DNA from: Patagioenas fasciata
Lineage: Eukaryota; Chordata; Aves; Columbiformes; Columbidae
DNA length: 64,000 nt
Direction of reading: 5' to 3'
Assembly: GCF_037038585.1 (NCBI RefSeq)
Contig: NC_092541.1
Span: 443,445-507,444, forward strand
The notes under the pieces are model-generated. The model was not told the origin of the DNA. It saw nothing but the letters and a program-made list of their open reading frames with translations, and did not search any database. Shown here piece after piece: positions 9,861-29,260 of this stretch (the first letter of the stretch is position 1; every line of letters starts with the position of its first letter). The position numbers and the translations under genes are program-made.

Positions 9861-12800
9861 GAGAACAGTCAGCCAACACCAGGTTTCCGTGTGTGTTCCC
9901 AGCTCTGCCCCCAGCCCGTTCCAGCGGCTGTGTGCTCAGGCGACGCGTTTCCCATCCGTGTGCGCTCCTCACGGACGAGGACGGCGGCGGCTCAGCCCGA
10001 CCCTTGCCCATCTTCCCAGAAAAGAAGAGACTTTCTCACTGGGAAGGAAAATAAATGTTTCATTTTCTGTGTTTTTCTGGGAAAGCGTCCAGACGCGAGG
10101 AAGGAGAAATAAAAAAACAAGTCCCAATATTCCCTGTTTCAGATCAACTGGAAAAATAAAGTTCATTCTTGGAAAGAGAGCAAAGGAAATGGTTTAATCT
10201 CAGACTGGTTCCAGTTCCAAACTGGTTTTGCTTGTGCACACACAGCCCCTCCCAAGCGCCCTGGTAGTTTCCCAGGGGAGGAACCTCTGGAGAGCCAGCA
10301 GTGTAATTCAGGATGGGTCCTGCTGCCCCAGAGCTGCAACTCACCCTCCGGCACCAGCGTCCTTAGAGCCCAAAAAGTGCTCATCCTCCCGCGGGGCAGA
10401 GCCCCGTGCTGGTGCTGGTGGGACCTGCAGCTGCTGCAATGAACCAGCCTGGGGTTCCAAGCAGTGTGTGGCAGTGTAAACACCACCAGTGACACCCAGC
10501 CCTCGGAACAGCCGCGGGAATCGCGCGGCTCAGATGCGCTCGCGCTCTCACAGGGGCTGTGAACACACAAACAGGGTCCAACTCTCCTCTCATCGACGCC
10601 AACATAAACCCGAAGTAAATCCTCTAAAATTTATACTGGAGTGAGTAAGAGGAGCCTCCAGCCAAGGGCCTTTTCCTGCCCTTGGCAGTGGTTCCTCCCT
10701 CGCCGCCTCTTCCCGGCCGTGGCCCAGCGCTGGGAGCCCCGGCAGCGACGTCCCGGCAGGACCCGGCCCAGCAAACCCCCCGGGGACCCACGGCGCTCGG
10801 GCTGCGGATCCACGGGGCAGCGACACGGATCCGCGGGGCAGTGACGTCCACGCTGCCTGGAACCTGAGCCGCCCCGGAGCCTCCCAGCGCTGCTGCAGGG
10901 CCAGGGACTTGAGACAGACACACAGGGTGCTCAGGGCCCCCACAGTAGAGCTGTGTCACACATCTTCCCTTCGGCTGTCACCTGAACGTCGATGCCAGCG
11001 ACGCCAGGACTGGCACAAAGGTGTAAGGGAGGCCCGGGAAGCAGCCAACCTGCCGCCAGCGGCAGCGGACACCTCAGAGGGCTCCGCCGCAGCGGGCAGC
11101 TGCCGGTGCCCCAGCACGCCGGCAGGTTTACAGCCCAGGAGCCAGCAGACTCGTGACTAGATCAGCTCAAACGTTATTTGTTGCTTAAAACTAAAGGAAC
11201 ATTTCCAAATGCGATTTCCATTCCGGGCAGCAGAAGCCAGAACTGTAGGATCAGGGCTACGAGGCAGCTTAAACGCCAGGGTGCCAAGCAGGTACCCGAG
11301 CCGGTCCCGTCCCTGCTCCGCCCGGCGCTGCTGCCAGCTCCCGTGACCGGCGGCTCCAGTGCTGGCACCGGCGGCTCCAGCGCTGGCACCAGCGGCCCCG
11401 CCGCAGAGCGCCTGTCTCTGGAGGGTCCTCCCAGGAGGAAATGTGGTTTCACCGCGGCTGCTTGTCCGTGGGATCTATTTGGAGACACCACCCCGCCCTC
11501 CCAAGGGCTTGATGGATGACCAGCCAGGAGGATAAAAGGCTTTCCTCTTAAAGACGCTCAGCTAAATATAAACCCTTGCTGGCTTTAATGTGTCTTCAGC
11601 ACTAACCAAAACCATCTGCAATGGTAAATCTGCCGTCCCGGGCCCAGCCATTGTCCCACATGCAGCTCTGCACCCCGGAAGCTGCAGAAGCTGCAGAAGC
11701 CCATGACAGGCTGGGCTGCGGCGCTGGGAGCGGGACGGAGCTGCCCCGGTCGCGATGCGGCGGAGGCTCCGGCTGCCCCGGGCTCGGCTCCCACCCGGGG
11801 CACTCCGGGCTGGCTGAATTCACACTGGCAGTGAGGGCTGGTTCATCCTGAGCGGGGCTTGGGGGATGCAGAGGCAGCTCAGCACCCCTTCCCTTCCTGC
11901 CTGCTGGTCTGCAGCGCAGAGAGGCTCTCACGACCTCTGGTTGCTGGTTGGAAAATGAGCCAAGCCATGAAGCGTCCAGCAAGAGCCACACCAGGTCAAA
12001 GAAGCACAAAGGGAAGGGAAGGGACTGGGAAGATGCTGGGAGGCGAGAAGCTCCACGTTGAGCGCAGCCCTGTGGCACGAGGACCAGCTCCACTGCTTGG
12101 TTCTGCGCTGCAGCCCACCTGAGGATGAGACCCAGCAGGTTCGGCCGTGTCCCCGCGCCAGCCCCGGCGCGTCCCGCTCCCCCAGGTCCCCGGTGCGGGG
12201 CGGCGCTGCGGTCGGCACTGCCGGCTCCACGCCGGCCTCGCCAGCGGCTCCTACGCCTCCAGCCCAGTTTAGAAGCCTCGTTTTACTGCTTCCCAAACAC
12301 AGCGTGTTCGGCTCCGTGCACCTTCTCCGGTTTACTCTGCGGAGGATGCAGGCTTGAAATAGAAAAAGGAAGGGACACCTAAAAATACAACATAATTACA
12401 GAGGGAAAGGGTGTCTGGAGTTCAGAGCTCCTGGCCTGCTGGGGAGCAGTGACTGGGGCTCCGGGCTCACTGCTCCTCTGGAGACGGGCAGATTCGAACC
12501 TCTCGGGGGAGATTCTGGGGACCAGTTGCTGCCTTGAGCCCCAAACCCACAAACTGTGCCTGCGGGGAAGCCCTCGGTTAATGGTTCGTGGGGTATGAAG
12601 ACTTTCTACCGGTTTCTGGGGAACGTGAGGTGGAGCCTGGGCTGGGTGTGCGGCTGCGGGAGGCTGCTCAGCGCCGGCCACCCGAGCCCGACAGGGGACC
12701 AGAGGCGAAGAGAGACCCGGCTCCGCTCCTACCGCTGTTCTAATTCAGACCTCCTGCTGCCCAGCTGTCCCTCGGGGGCGGCCCAGCCACCCAAACCCCA

Positions 12801-15035
12801 TGCATGGCTTTCTCAGCATCTAACCCCATCTCCTTTCTACAGGGGATGAACTCCAGGGAGGAAACCAGTGTCTTTCCCAGTGGATGGCCAAGAAAACGCA
12901 GTCCTGGGGCCTCAACGGCAAGTTTACACTCCTCCTCCCACCGAAACGAATCCGCCTTCGGGACGGAGCACAGGAGCCACACAGCAACTCCTCTTATCAG
13001 TTTCGGATAAGCAGCATCCTCAGCTATCACACCGCGATTAATGACCTAAGCCATCAGGTTTGAGTCTGGGCTGGCTGAGCGCATCTCCAGCAGCATCGTC
13101 TCCCTCCCAGCCCGCCCGGGCGTGACGCGGGAGCCGCATCACCTGCTGAATCATCAGCACAACTTCCTGCAGCAGCCGCTCCGGGGAGAGCTCCCATGCG
13201 GGAACCCCCTGACCAAGCCAAACAGCGACCGGTTTGCAGAGCTGCTGCCAGAACGGCTGGGCCTCCCGGGCCGTCTGCTCAGGGACTCCTCGTTCATCGG
13301 GGTTACGCGACTTAACACGGGCCGGGGTGATTAGTGAGCACGACGAGAGCCCGGGGCACTCGGGAATGAGTTTGTGCTCGTTGCCGCACGCATCTGTCAC
13401 AGACGGGTCCCAGGGACGGCGGGAGGAGACGCGCCCGCGGTGGCACAGCAGGCAGGCCGAGCTCGGGGAGCAGCCCCGCGCCCGCCCGGCCGTGTCCAGC
13501 GCCAGCCACGCGCTGCTGCAGCCATCGCGGTTGAGCCGGGAACAAGACAGGACAGGCAGCGCTTCCCCCATCCACATCCCTCCCCGTCGCCTGAGGAGCC
13601 CTGGTTATCTCGTCTCCTCAGCCTGAGAGTCTCCGTCTGTCCGTCTGGGCAGGACAGAAGCTCTGCCTCTTGCGCGCACGCTGTCTGTCTGTCTGGCAGC
13701 CGTGGCTCTGTCCCGCTCCCGCCCGCTGGCAGCGCCACGGCCGCCCGGCTGCCCGGCCCCTGGCGATCTGGCAGCGGCGCTGGCTGCGTGGGAGGAGGCG
13801 GCGGAGCGAGGGGGAGCGCGGGGCTGAGCGCGGCACGGAGCGGATGTGCAGCACCCGCACCCAGCAGAACCTGCCCGGCTCCGGAGCAGGGACGGGCACC
13901 AGCCCTGTGTGGAGACCAGGGCGCTCGAGCAGCCGTGAGCAAACACCAACGCGGGTTTGCACAACCAGGCGGGGTAAAACATCCTGTGCCTCCCTCGCCC
14001 TCAGCCCCAGGTGAACCTGCACGTGGCAGAGGGGCCAGGCAAACCCGACAGCAGCTCCACCACAGAGCCCACCGGCTCCGCGGGCTGTGCCGGGCCAGCG
14101 AGGGACACAACCCTGACTTTGTGTGGCTCCCACTCTCACCGGGGCAGCCCCAACACCTGTTTTACAAAAGCAACAGGTTAGCGTTGTTATTCCAAAGCAG
14201 ACCCCGTGTCCCCAGACGGCAGAAATAACCCCAGGAAAGGCACAGAAAGAGGCGGCTCTTGGAGTCCCGTCCGGTTCATCGCCCTGGGCCAGCGGGGGAT
14301 GGTCGCCTGGGTCTCTCTCTGGGGACAGGATTTCTCCCAGCGCCACAGGAACACCCCGAAGGCTCAGAGGGCTCACGGGTTTTGTGACAGTCATCCTGTA
14401 TTTCCCCTCCCTTTCATCCCTCTAGTTTCAGCTATTTACCACTCCATGTCCCCTAAAAACTCTTTCTCCCTCCTTGGGCATCTTTGAAGAATGCGTATGA
14501 GCCCCTCCCCACCACCTGATTCAGCCTGTTGTCACAAACCAGTCCCTCCGGCCCGGAGCAGCTCACTGCTGTCCCCTGACCCCGGTGGTCACCTTCCGGC
14601 CAGAGGTGCTTCCACGGGCGCCCTGGCCGCGGCACAGCCAACGCGAGCGTTGTCTTCATCCGCTTGCAGAGCTCTGGGGCAGCTCCGGTCGATTTTAGTG
14701 AAAACTGCAAAACCAGAGGAGCTTGGCTTGAACCCCCCATCTCGCGGCCGCTGGCGCAGGACGCCGGGAGCCTCCTGCTGCCGCTGGCGCGCGTTGCAGG
14801 CAGCGTTGCTCAAGCGCTCCCTCATCGAGCGCACAGCGCAATATCAAAACAAACACATAAAAACCTGCAACCTACTGGTGACATCCTGAGCCACCCACGT
14901 CCCCTGCCACGTGGTGACATAAGAACCGCGGGGCCGTAGGAGTTGCTGGCAGCACAAGGGTTAACCCGGGTGAGTCAGGTTCCCTGGGCCGGCGACAGGC
15001 CAGTGCCACAGGAGGCCAGTGCCACCTAGGGCCAT
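9861..15035. other. Intergenic sequence, no gene seen
   Basis: Five kilobases of GC-rich unique sequence with AT-richer islands at 10,020-10,200, 11,160-11,260, 11,520-11,640, 12,350-12,410 and 14,380-14,470. No coding exon, RNA gene or mobile element was recognised. Open frames overlap on both strands and resemble no known protein. A GATA/homeodomain motif group at 12,990-13,050 is listed separately. Confidence 0.45.
12990..13050. promoter_or_regulatory. Inverted GATA-site pair plus homeodomain core
   Basis: CTTATC at 12,993-12,998 and GATAAG at 13,006-13,011 form an inverted pair of GATA sites with a 7-bp gap. About 27 bp downstream is a GATTAATGA stretch that contains a homeodomain-type TAAT core. 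GATA factors bind WGATAR. The arrangement is what a distal enhancer might show, but the function is inferred from motifs only. Confidence 0.3.
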
Positions 15036-15160
15036 GTCACAGAGGCACCGGATGGTTGGGGTTGGAAGGGACCTCACAGAGCACCTCGTGTCAGCCCCTG
15101 CCATGGGCAGGGACGCTCCCGCGGACCAAGGGGCTCTGAGCCCCCTCCAGCCCGCCCTGC
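15036..15160 (-). mobile_element. CR1 LINE fragment (3' end)
   Basis: The stretch reading GGTTGGGGTTGGAAGGGACC near 15,053, followed by a CCATGGGCAGGGAC segment near 15,101, is the signature of the 3' end of avian CR1 retrotransposons, here in reverse orientation. It is 5'-truncated, as nearly all CR1 copies are, and diverged by many substitutions, so it is old. No reverse-transcriptase coding sequence remains. Confidence 0.8.
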
Positions 15161-15344
15161 AAATCCAACATCCCCGAGTGGGAACGGTTATTTTTACCCA
15201 GAAAATACACACAGACAAACAGATAAAAGTCAAACTGGGCTCCTCGGAGAGGCGCAGATGGGTTTTCTCAACAGCTTGGCAGCGCCTCTGTGCAGAGACC
15301 TTCCCTGCCTGGGGAAGCAGCGCCCTCTGCCGCCCTGCGAGCAC

Positions 15345-16175
15345 ACAGACCCTGCTGCAAACAGCCCGGGCTGCAAACCCCGCAGACACAAACCCTGCAA
15401 ACACAGCCCGGGCTGCAAACCCTGCAAACACAAACCCTGCAGACACAGCCCGGGCTGCAAACCCTGAAGAGACAAACCCTGCAAACACAGCCCGGGCTGC
15501 AAACCCTGCAAACACAAACCCTGCAAACACAGCCCGGGCTGCAAACCCCGCAGACACAAACCCTGCAAACACAGCCCGGGCTGCAAACCCCGCAGACACA
15601 AACCCTGCAGACACAGCCCGGGCTGCAAACCCTGCAAACACAAACCCTGCAGACACAGCCCGGGCTGCAAACCCTGCAAACACAAACCCTGCAGACACAG
15701 CCCGGGCTGCAAACCCTGCAAACACAAACCCTGCTGCAAACACAGAGCTCGCTGCAAACCCCGCACAGACCCTGCTGCAAACACAGCCCCCACTGCAAAC
15801 CCTGTGAGCACAGAGCTCGCTGCAAACCCCGCACAAACCCCGCACAGACCCCGCTGCAAACCCCGCACAGACCCGGGCCGCAAACCCTGCAAACACAAAC
15901 CCTGCAGACACAGCCCGGGCTGCAAACCCTGCAAACACAAACCCTGCAAACACAGCCCGGGCTGCAAACCCTGCAAACACAAACCCTGCTGCAAACACAG
16001 AGCTCGCTGCAAACCCCGCACAGACCCTGCTGCAAACACAGCCCCCACTGCAAACCCTGTGAGCACAGAGCTCGCTGCAAACCCCGCACAAACCCCGCAC
16101 AGACCCGGGCTGCAAACCCTGCAAACACAGCCCCCACTGCAAACCCTGCGAGCACAGAGCTCGCTGCAAACCCTC
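15345..16175. repeat. 42-bp minisatellite with an internal duplicated block
   Basis: A 42-bp unit (CCCGGGCTGCAAACCCTGCA followed by two AAACACAA-type steps) repeats many times from about 15,370. A separate variant block containing AGAGCTCGCTGCAAACC and CAGCCCCCACTGCAAACC appears near 15,731 and again near 15,986. The copies are offset by 255 bp and nearly identical for about 150 bp. The array therefore has two levels: short units and a duplicated longer block. Open frames of 260-400 codons cross it on both strands and are best read as by-products of the period. Confidence 0.93.
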
Positions 16176-18189
16176 CTGGACTTCACTGCATTTTGCTGGG
16201 GATTTCCGGGGAGTTTTGTGGTGGCTTGGATTCCACTCATGTATGCAATGCCTCTTCTACTAGCTAAGCATGATGAATTACCAAGTCGAGAAAAAGAAAT
16301 CCAGGAACTCTTAAAACCCTTTTAATGAACTGCTTGTGATTCCAGAGGAGGAGGCAGCGCGTGCTGAGCGCGGGACGGGGGCGGCGGGGACGCGGAGCTG
16401 CCCCAGCACCGCAGGCAGCGGCGTCAGGGACTACGTGTGGTCCAGGACCACGTCCAGGCTTTGTCCTTGGAGAGCGCACACAGCATCAGACAAGACAACC
16501 TCAGCTTGGCCTTTTTCCTGCTCCAGAACACACACGAACGCCCTCTGCGAAGGGACCGCTGCAAACCCCGCTCCAGGGAGCAGAGAGCCAGCGGGCGCTT
16601 CCCCGGGCTGGCTCGGAGCCGCAGCGCTGCGTGTCGCCGGCAGCAAACGCGGCCAAGCAGAGCGACCGTCCTCTACCCCAGCAGCTCCAGGTGCTACAGC
16701 CACCCAGGGGAGGAGCGGCCTTGGCCAGTATCAGGCTTAGTCACTGAATTGTGTTGTTGCTCCCCATGTGATTCCTGCTTTTCTCACACCAGGACCAGTC
16801 TGTCAGAGCAAGGTCGCTCAGAGCCCTGGCTGCCGCTCACCAAAGCAGCACTAAAAGAAACCGTGGCGTATCGCACTGGAAGGACAGCTGAGTCGGCACG
16901 GGAGCCCAGGCGGATGGAGAGCGAACCGGCCCTGCGGTGCAGGGAGCGGGCGCACCGGGGACACAGCGACGCTGCCAGCGACGGCGTCTGCGGGCACCCG
17001 CGCTCCTCGTGCTGCTCCGCAGGGCCGGGTTCATCTCCAGGACAGAACGCGTGATCCGCCTGCACTTCCTGCTGCTAATTCGAGACATAGGAATATTGTA
17101 ATCTGTGAATCTTCTGAAGTATTTTACTGCTGTTCGGCACATGAGTTAATTGTGACACTGGAGAAGGGCGTCAAGTCCAGTTTAACTCTCTCAATTGGAA
17201 ATCTTTTACTGTAGAAAACGCACGGGAGCCTTTGAGATCCACTGCCTTCCTGGGATGTTGTCTTCTCCTCCTGTTTTCCTCCTTTTTGCCACCCCAGGGT
17301 CTGGGGTGTCGCTGTGGCACGTGGGCAGGAGCCCAGGGCTGGGGGCCGGGCGGCCCTAATTACAGGGACAGCTCCCAAAATAGAGCTGATGTCCCCGCCC
17401 GCGCGCTGCTGAGAGGTTGGTGTTCTAGTTCTTTCCGTAGCTTTGGAACAACAGGAAGGCGGAGTTGCTGGCACATGGACTGTCCTACAGGGGTTTAAAC
17501 TGAGTTACACAGCCATCACAATAGAAACAGCTGAAGTAATTGTACACATTTAGCTTCCTTTGCTTCCTGCTGCCCCACTGCCTCTTTTCCTCTGGCGTTC
17601 TTTATAGGAATATCAACCACCTATTCCTTCCCCGCAGATCCTCAGCGTGGCCACAACGCGACCACATCCTGCCCCAAACAATGACATCAAAAAGGAAAAG
17701 CCAAGAGCCGCGCCAGCTCGGCCGGGCAGGAGCAGCGCCAGAGCAGCTCCTGGAGACACACGAGAGCTGCAGTGACAAGAGAGCAGCACTGGCTTGTCTC
17801 ACTGCAGCAAACCCTTATTGCACCGACATTGCAGGAGTCTGGGAAAAAACCTGTGGTGTGGCAAATGCAGTGGGAGAAGGATGGAGAGGTTCGGGCCACG
17901 CTGGAGATCTGTTTCCCATAGCGGCTGCGCTGGGAACAAGACAATGAGGACCTGAGTAAACAGATTTGCACGTCAACCAGCACAAGGTGCTCCACATCTC
18001 AACTAAGCGGCTCTTTCTTGCTAAGCTGAGCTGCTCCAGGCCCAGGCCACGCTCGCTCTGGCCTCTCTGCACCCTCCAATACACCGGGCACAAAGAGGGG
18101 TTCCAGGTTAGTCCCTCACAACATAAAGCAGCAGCTTCGCTCAGCTGGAGATGCAGAACAGCACCTGACTGACAAAATACAGAGAAGGC
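16176..18189. other. Intergenic sequence downstream of KAT7
   Basis: The first 150 bp are unusually AT-rich and open on the plus strand, ending in a stop at 16,323-16,325; the last codons would encode a hydrophobic stretch and a charged tail (see findings). The rest is unique sequence with a lower-GC patch at 17,050-17,240 and short overlapping open frames. No exon of TAC4 or a DLX gene was recognised. The KAT7 transcript should end at about 18,190. Confidence 0.4.
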
Positions 18190-19826
18190 AGGAACTTGAG
18201 CAGAGAACATGCTTTATTGAGCAGTAGATACAAGAACAGCACATTCTACCACATCATGGGAACAGGGTTATCTTCTGCACAAGAACGGCCTTCTCCCCTA
18301 CTCCAGAGATCCACCTGCTGACAGTGCCACGAGCGTCTGCAGTCACAACACGGAGCAAAGGGCAGGGACGGCGAACTTCAGTAATGCCCACAAGGTACAC
18401 AACACGTACTGATGATCTCTTATCTTTTCTAGGGGGCAGAAAGACAGACAGCCACCAGGAGAGCAACACAACTCGTCCACAGCAGGATGGCTCAGTGGTT
18501 ACAGAAGCGGCTCCTCCCGCCCGGAGCACGGCGCGTGCCTCGGTTCAGGTCCCGTTCCGTGGGGAAGCGCCGGACGGCTTCAATGAAACCGGCACTACAT
18601 GGTGCTGCCATGGGCCACCCCAAGATTGTCCCCTCTCCGTCACACTGGAGCCATACAGGAAGTTTGTGGCACAAGGACAGTGGTTATACTCAAAAGCCAT
18701 TGTACAATAGTTTCTTCCAGTGGTGCCAACGGGAGAGAGGAAGTAACAGCTCTTTTGTTTTATGAAGACAAACGAGAATGCGCTGTCAGAGAAGCAAACC
18801 ATCCACACAGCTCACTGGAGCTGCCGCCGGTGCACGGAACGCAGGCGATCCAACAACTGACGACATTTGCGCTGCAGTTTCTGTGGCTGTTTGGACAAGG
18901 CCAGCCAGATGTGTCGGAAGTTTTGACTTCTTCAGTCTGGAGGGAAAATAATCCTCTCCAACACAAAGAGACCTACAGTTCCAGGAAGACTGCTCTGCGA
19001 AAAGTATCTCCAGTGAGATACGGTGAACTGTGTTGAGGAACCACTAACTCCAAGAGATAAACCAGGAAAGGCAGTAACGCTCAGAGCTCCCTCCAGCTGG
19101 GGCGCCGTAGCGGCTGCAGGAGCACAGACCCAGAGCAGCTCTAGAACCACCCCAGAGCACGACGGCCCCACGCGCTCGGCCTTGACTCCTCCAGGGTCAC
19201 ACACAAGCACACCACTCGGTTACAGACACTAAAGCTTCTGACTGTACAGTATTAGCTATGTGAAGACCTGCTATGTTATACGGCAAACACTGCTGAAAGA
19301 GGAGGCGTTATCTCGCTAAAACTATTTGATAAATGGAACAGAACAGTCCAGACAGGACGCGTTAAAAATGCTGCAGCCAGTGTAAGTGCAGCCTCTCCCC
19401 AAACAAGCATTATTAGACCTTGTTCAAAAGCCACAGAAGTTACATCCGCTACTCGAAACGCAAGGAACCTGAAGGGAGAAACAACCAGATTATAGAACAC
19501 AACACAACCTCATCCGAGCAGGAACGTGGGGTTAAGACCAGTGACTGGACAGGTACAGTACCAGACATCAGGACTCCTTGGGCCAGCGCTGCTGGGAGCT
19601 TCGTTTGGGTCCTATACAGATCCAATCCTTGCAACCTCATTGAGGCCGAAACATCAAGTTCCTCAGAACTAGCGTCTGTGGGTGCACCAGACCTGGGCCA
19701 GAACAGTCCCAAGGGGAGCTGATCTTGGGGGGCACTGTACCAGCCAGTCACAACAGCAACAGATACAACACAGATCCCTGGGGCGCTTCTACTGCTGGGG
19801 GTCACTGGCGACAGGAGCGACAGACA
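18190..19826 (-). other. KAT7: KAT7 3' untranslated region
   Basis: Between the KAT7 stop codon and the polyadenylation signal lie about 1.6 kb of moderately AT-rich, non-repetitive sequence on the minus strand with no continuation of the frame. The extent is inferred from the stop codon and the first good AATAAA. Short open frames here on either strand look like chance. A tRNA-like segment lies antisense at 18,488-18,552. Confidence 0.75.
18213..18218 (-). terminator. KAT7: Polyadenylation signal of KAT7
   Basis: On the minus strand this is a perfect AATAAA, followed by GCATGTTCTCTGCTC. Cleavage would be expected 10-30 bases downstream, at about 18,185-18,203. It is the first canonical hexamer I noticed after the KAT7 stop codon. 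Confidence 0.7.
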
Positions 19827-28678
<8,852 letters not shown>

Positions 28679-28933
28679 CCTCGGCGGGGGCGGGGGCAGC
28701 GAGGTTGGCTGGTCCCCGGCGCCCCCGGCCCGCGAAGCGGCGGTCGCCGCCGTGTTGGCGCTGGCGGGCTCCGTGGTGACGGCCGTGTCTCCCGTCCTGC
28801 GGCACGTCTGCTCCGGCGGCGCCAGCCGCTCCCGCCAGCCCCCGCTCCCCGCTCGGTCCCTCACGCTTCCGCCGGGACACGGCCCACACCCCCGTCACGT
28901 GACCCCGAGCCAGCCTCCCGCCAGCGGGCGCTG

Positions 28934-29104
28934 CCATCTTGGAGTCGGGCTGGGATCCCGGCGGCGCCGCTGACGGTGAAGCTGCCGGCGGCCATCTCGG
29001 GTCCGGGCGTGAAGTCGGCGGGTTCCCGGAGAGCGGAGCGGGTGTTGGCTCCGGGGCGCCATGTTGGGTTCGGGCAGCCTCGGCCGTCCCGCCGCGGCCA
29101 TTTT
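28934..29104 (+). promoter_or_regulatory. Four YY1-like motifs in diverged repeat copies
   Basis: Similar segments start with CCAT at 28,934, 28,992, 29,059 and 29,098: CCATCTTGGAGTCGGGC, CCATCTCGGGTCCGGGC, CCATGTTGGGTTCGGGC and CCATTTTGGGGCCGGGC. The core GCCAT, especially in GCCATCTTG and GCCATTTTG, fits the YY1 binding site. The shared GGGC tail suggests the copies arose by local duplication. Binding is inferred from motif only. Confidence 0.5.
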
Positions 29105-29260
29105 GGGGCCGGGCAGCGGCGGGTGGCGGGGCGGTCTGCGGACGCGCTCCTGCCCGTCGCTGCTCTCTCCGCTCTGGGGGTCAGTTCTCCCGAGCCCGGC
29201 GGTCGCCGGGTGTCGCAGCCGCCGGAGCTGTTGGCCTGTCAGGTGCGATGTGTCCGTAGG

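Noticed and set aside
9195-10112. 305-codon plus-strand frame rich in Gln-Ser-Tyr, and minus-strand Val-Ala-Leu frames
   Set aside because: It is the translation of the 12-bp minisatellite. Both strands are open for the same reason, and no unique domain or splice evidence supports a protein.
14961-16240. Minus-strand frames of 295-402 codons with Phe-Ala-Gly or Leu-Gln-Gly repeats
   Set aside because: They are by-products of the 42-bp array, whose period keeps all frames open on both strands.
18488-18560. An intact tRNA-Leu or tRNA-Ser gene
   Set aside because: The A and B boxes are good, but the acceptor and T stems do not pair, so it is at most a relic (kept as a finding).
28679-28864. 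N-terminal extension of KAT7 from an upstream in-frame start
   Set aside because: The frame is open upstream of MPRRK, but the most upstream start is GTG and there is no ATG. The MPRRK start matches the human protein.
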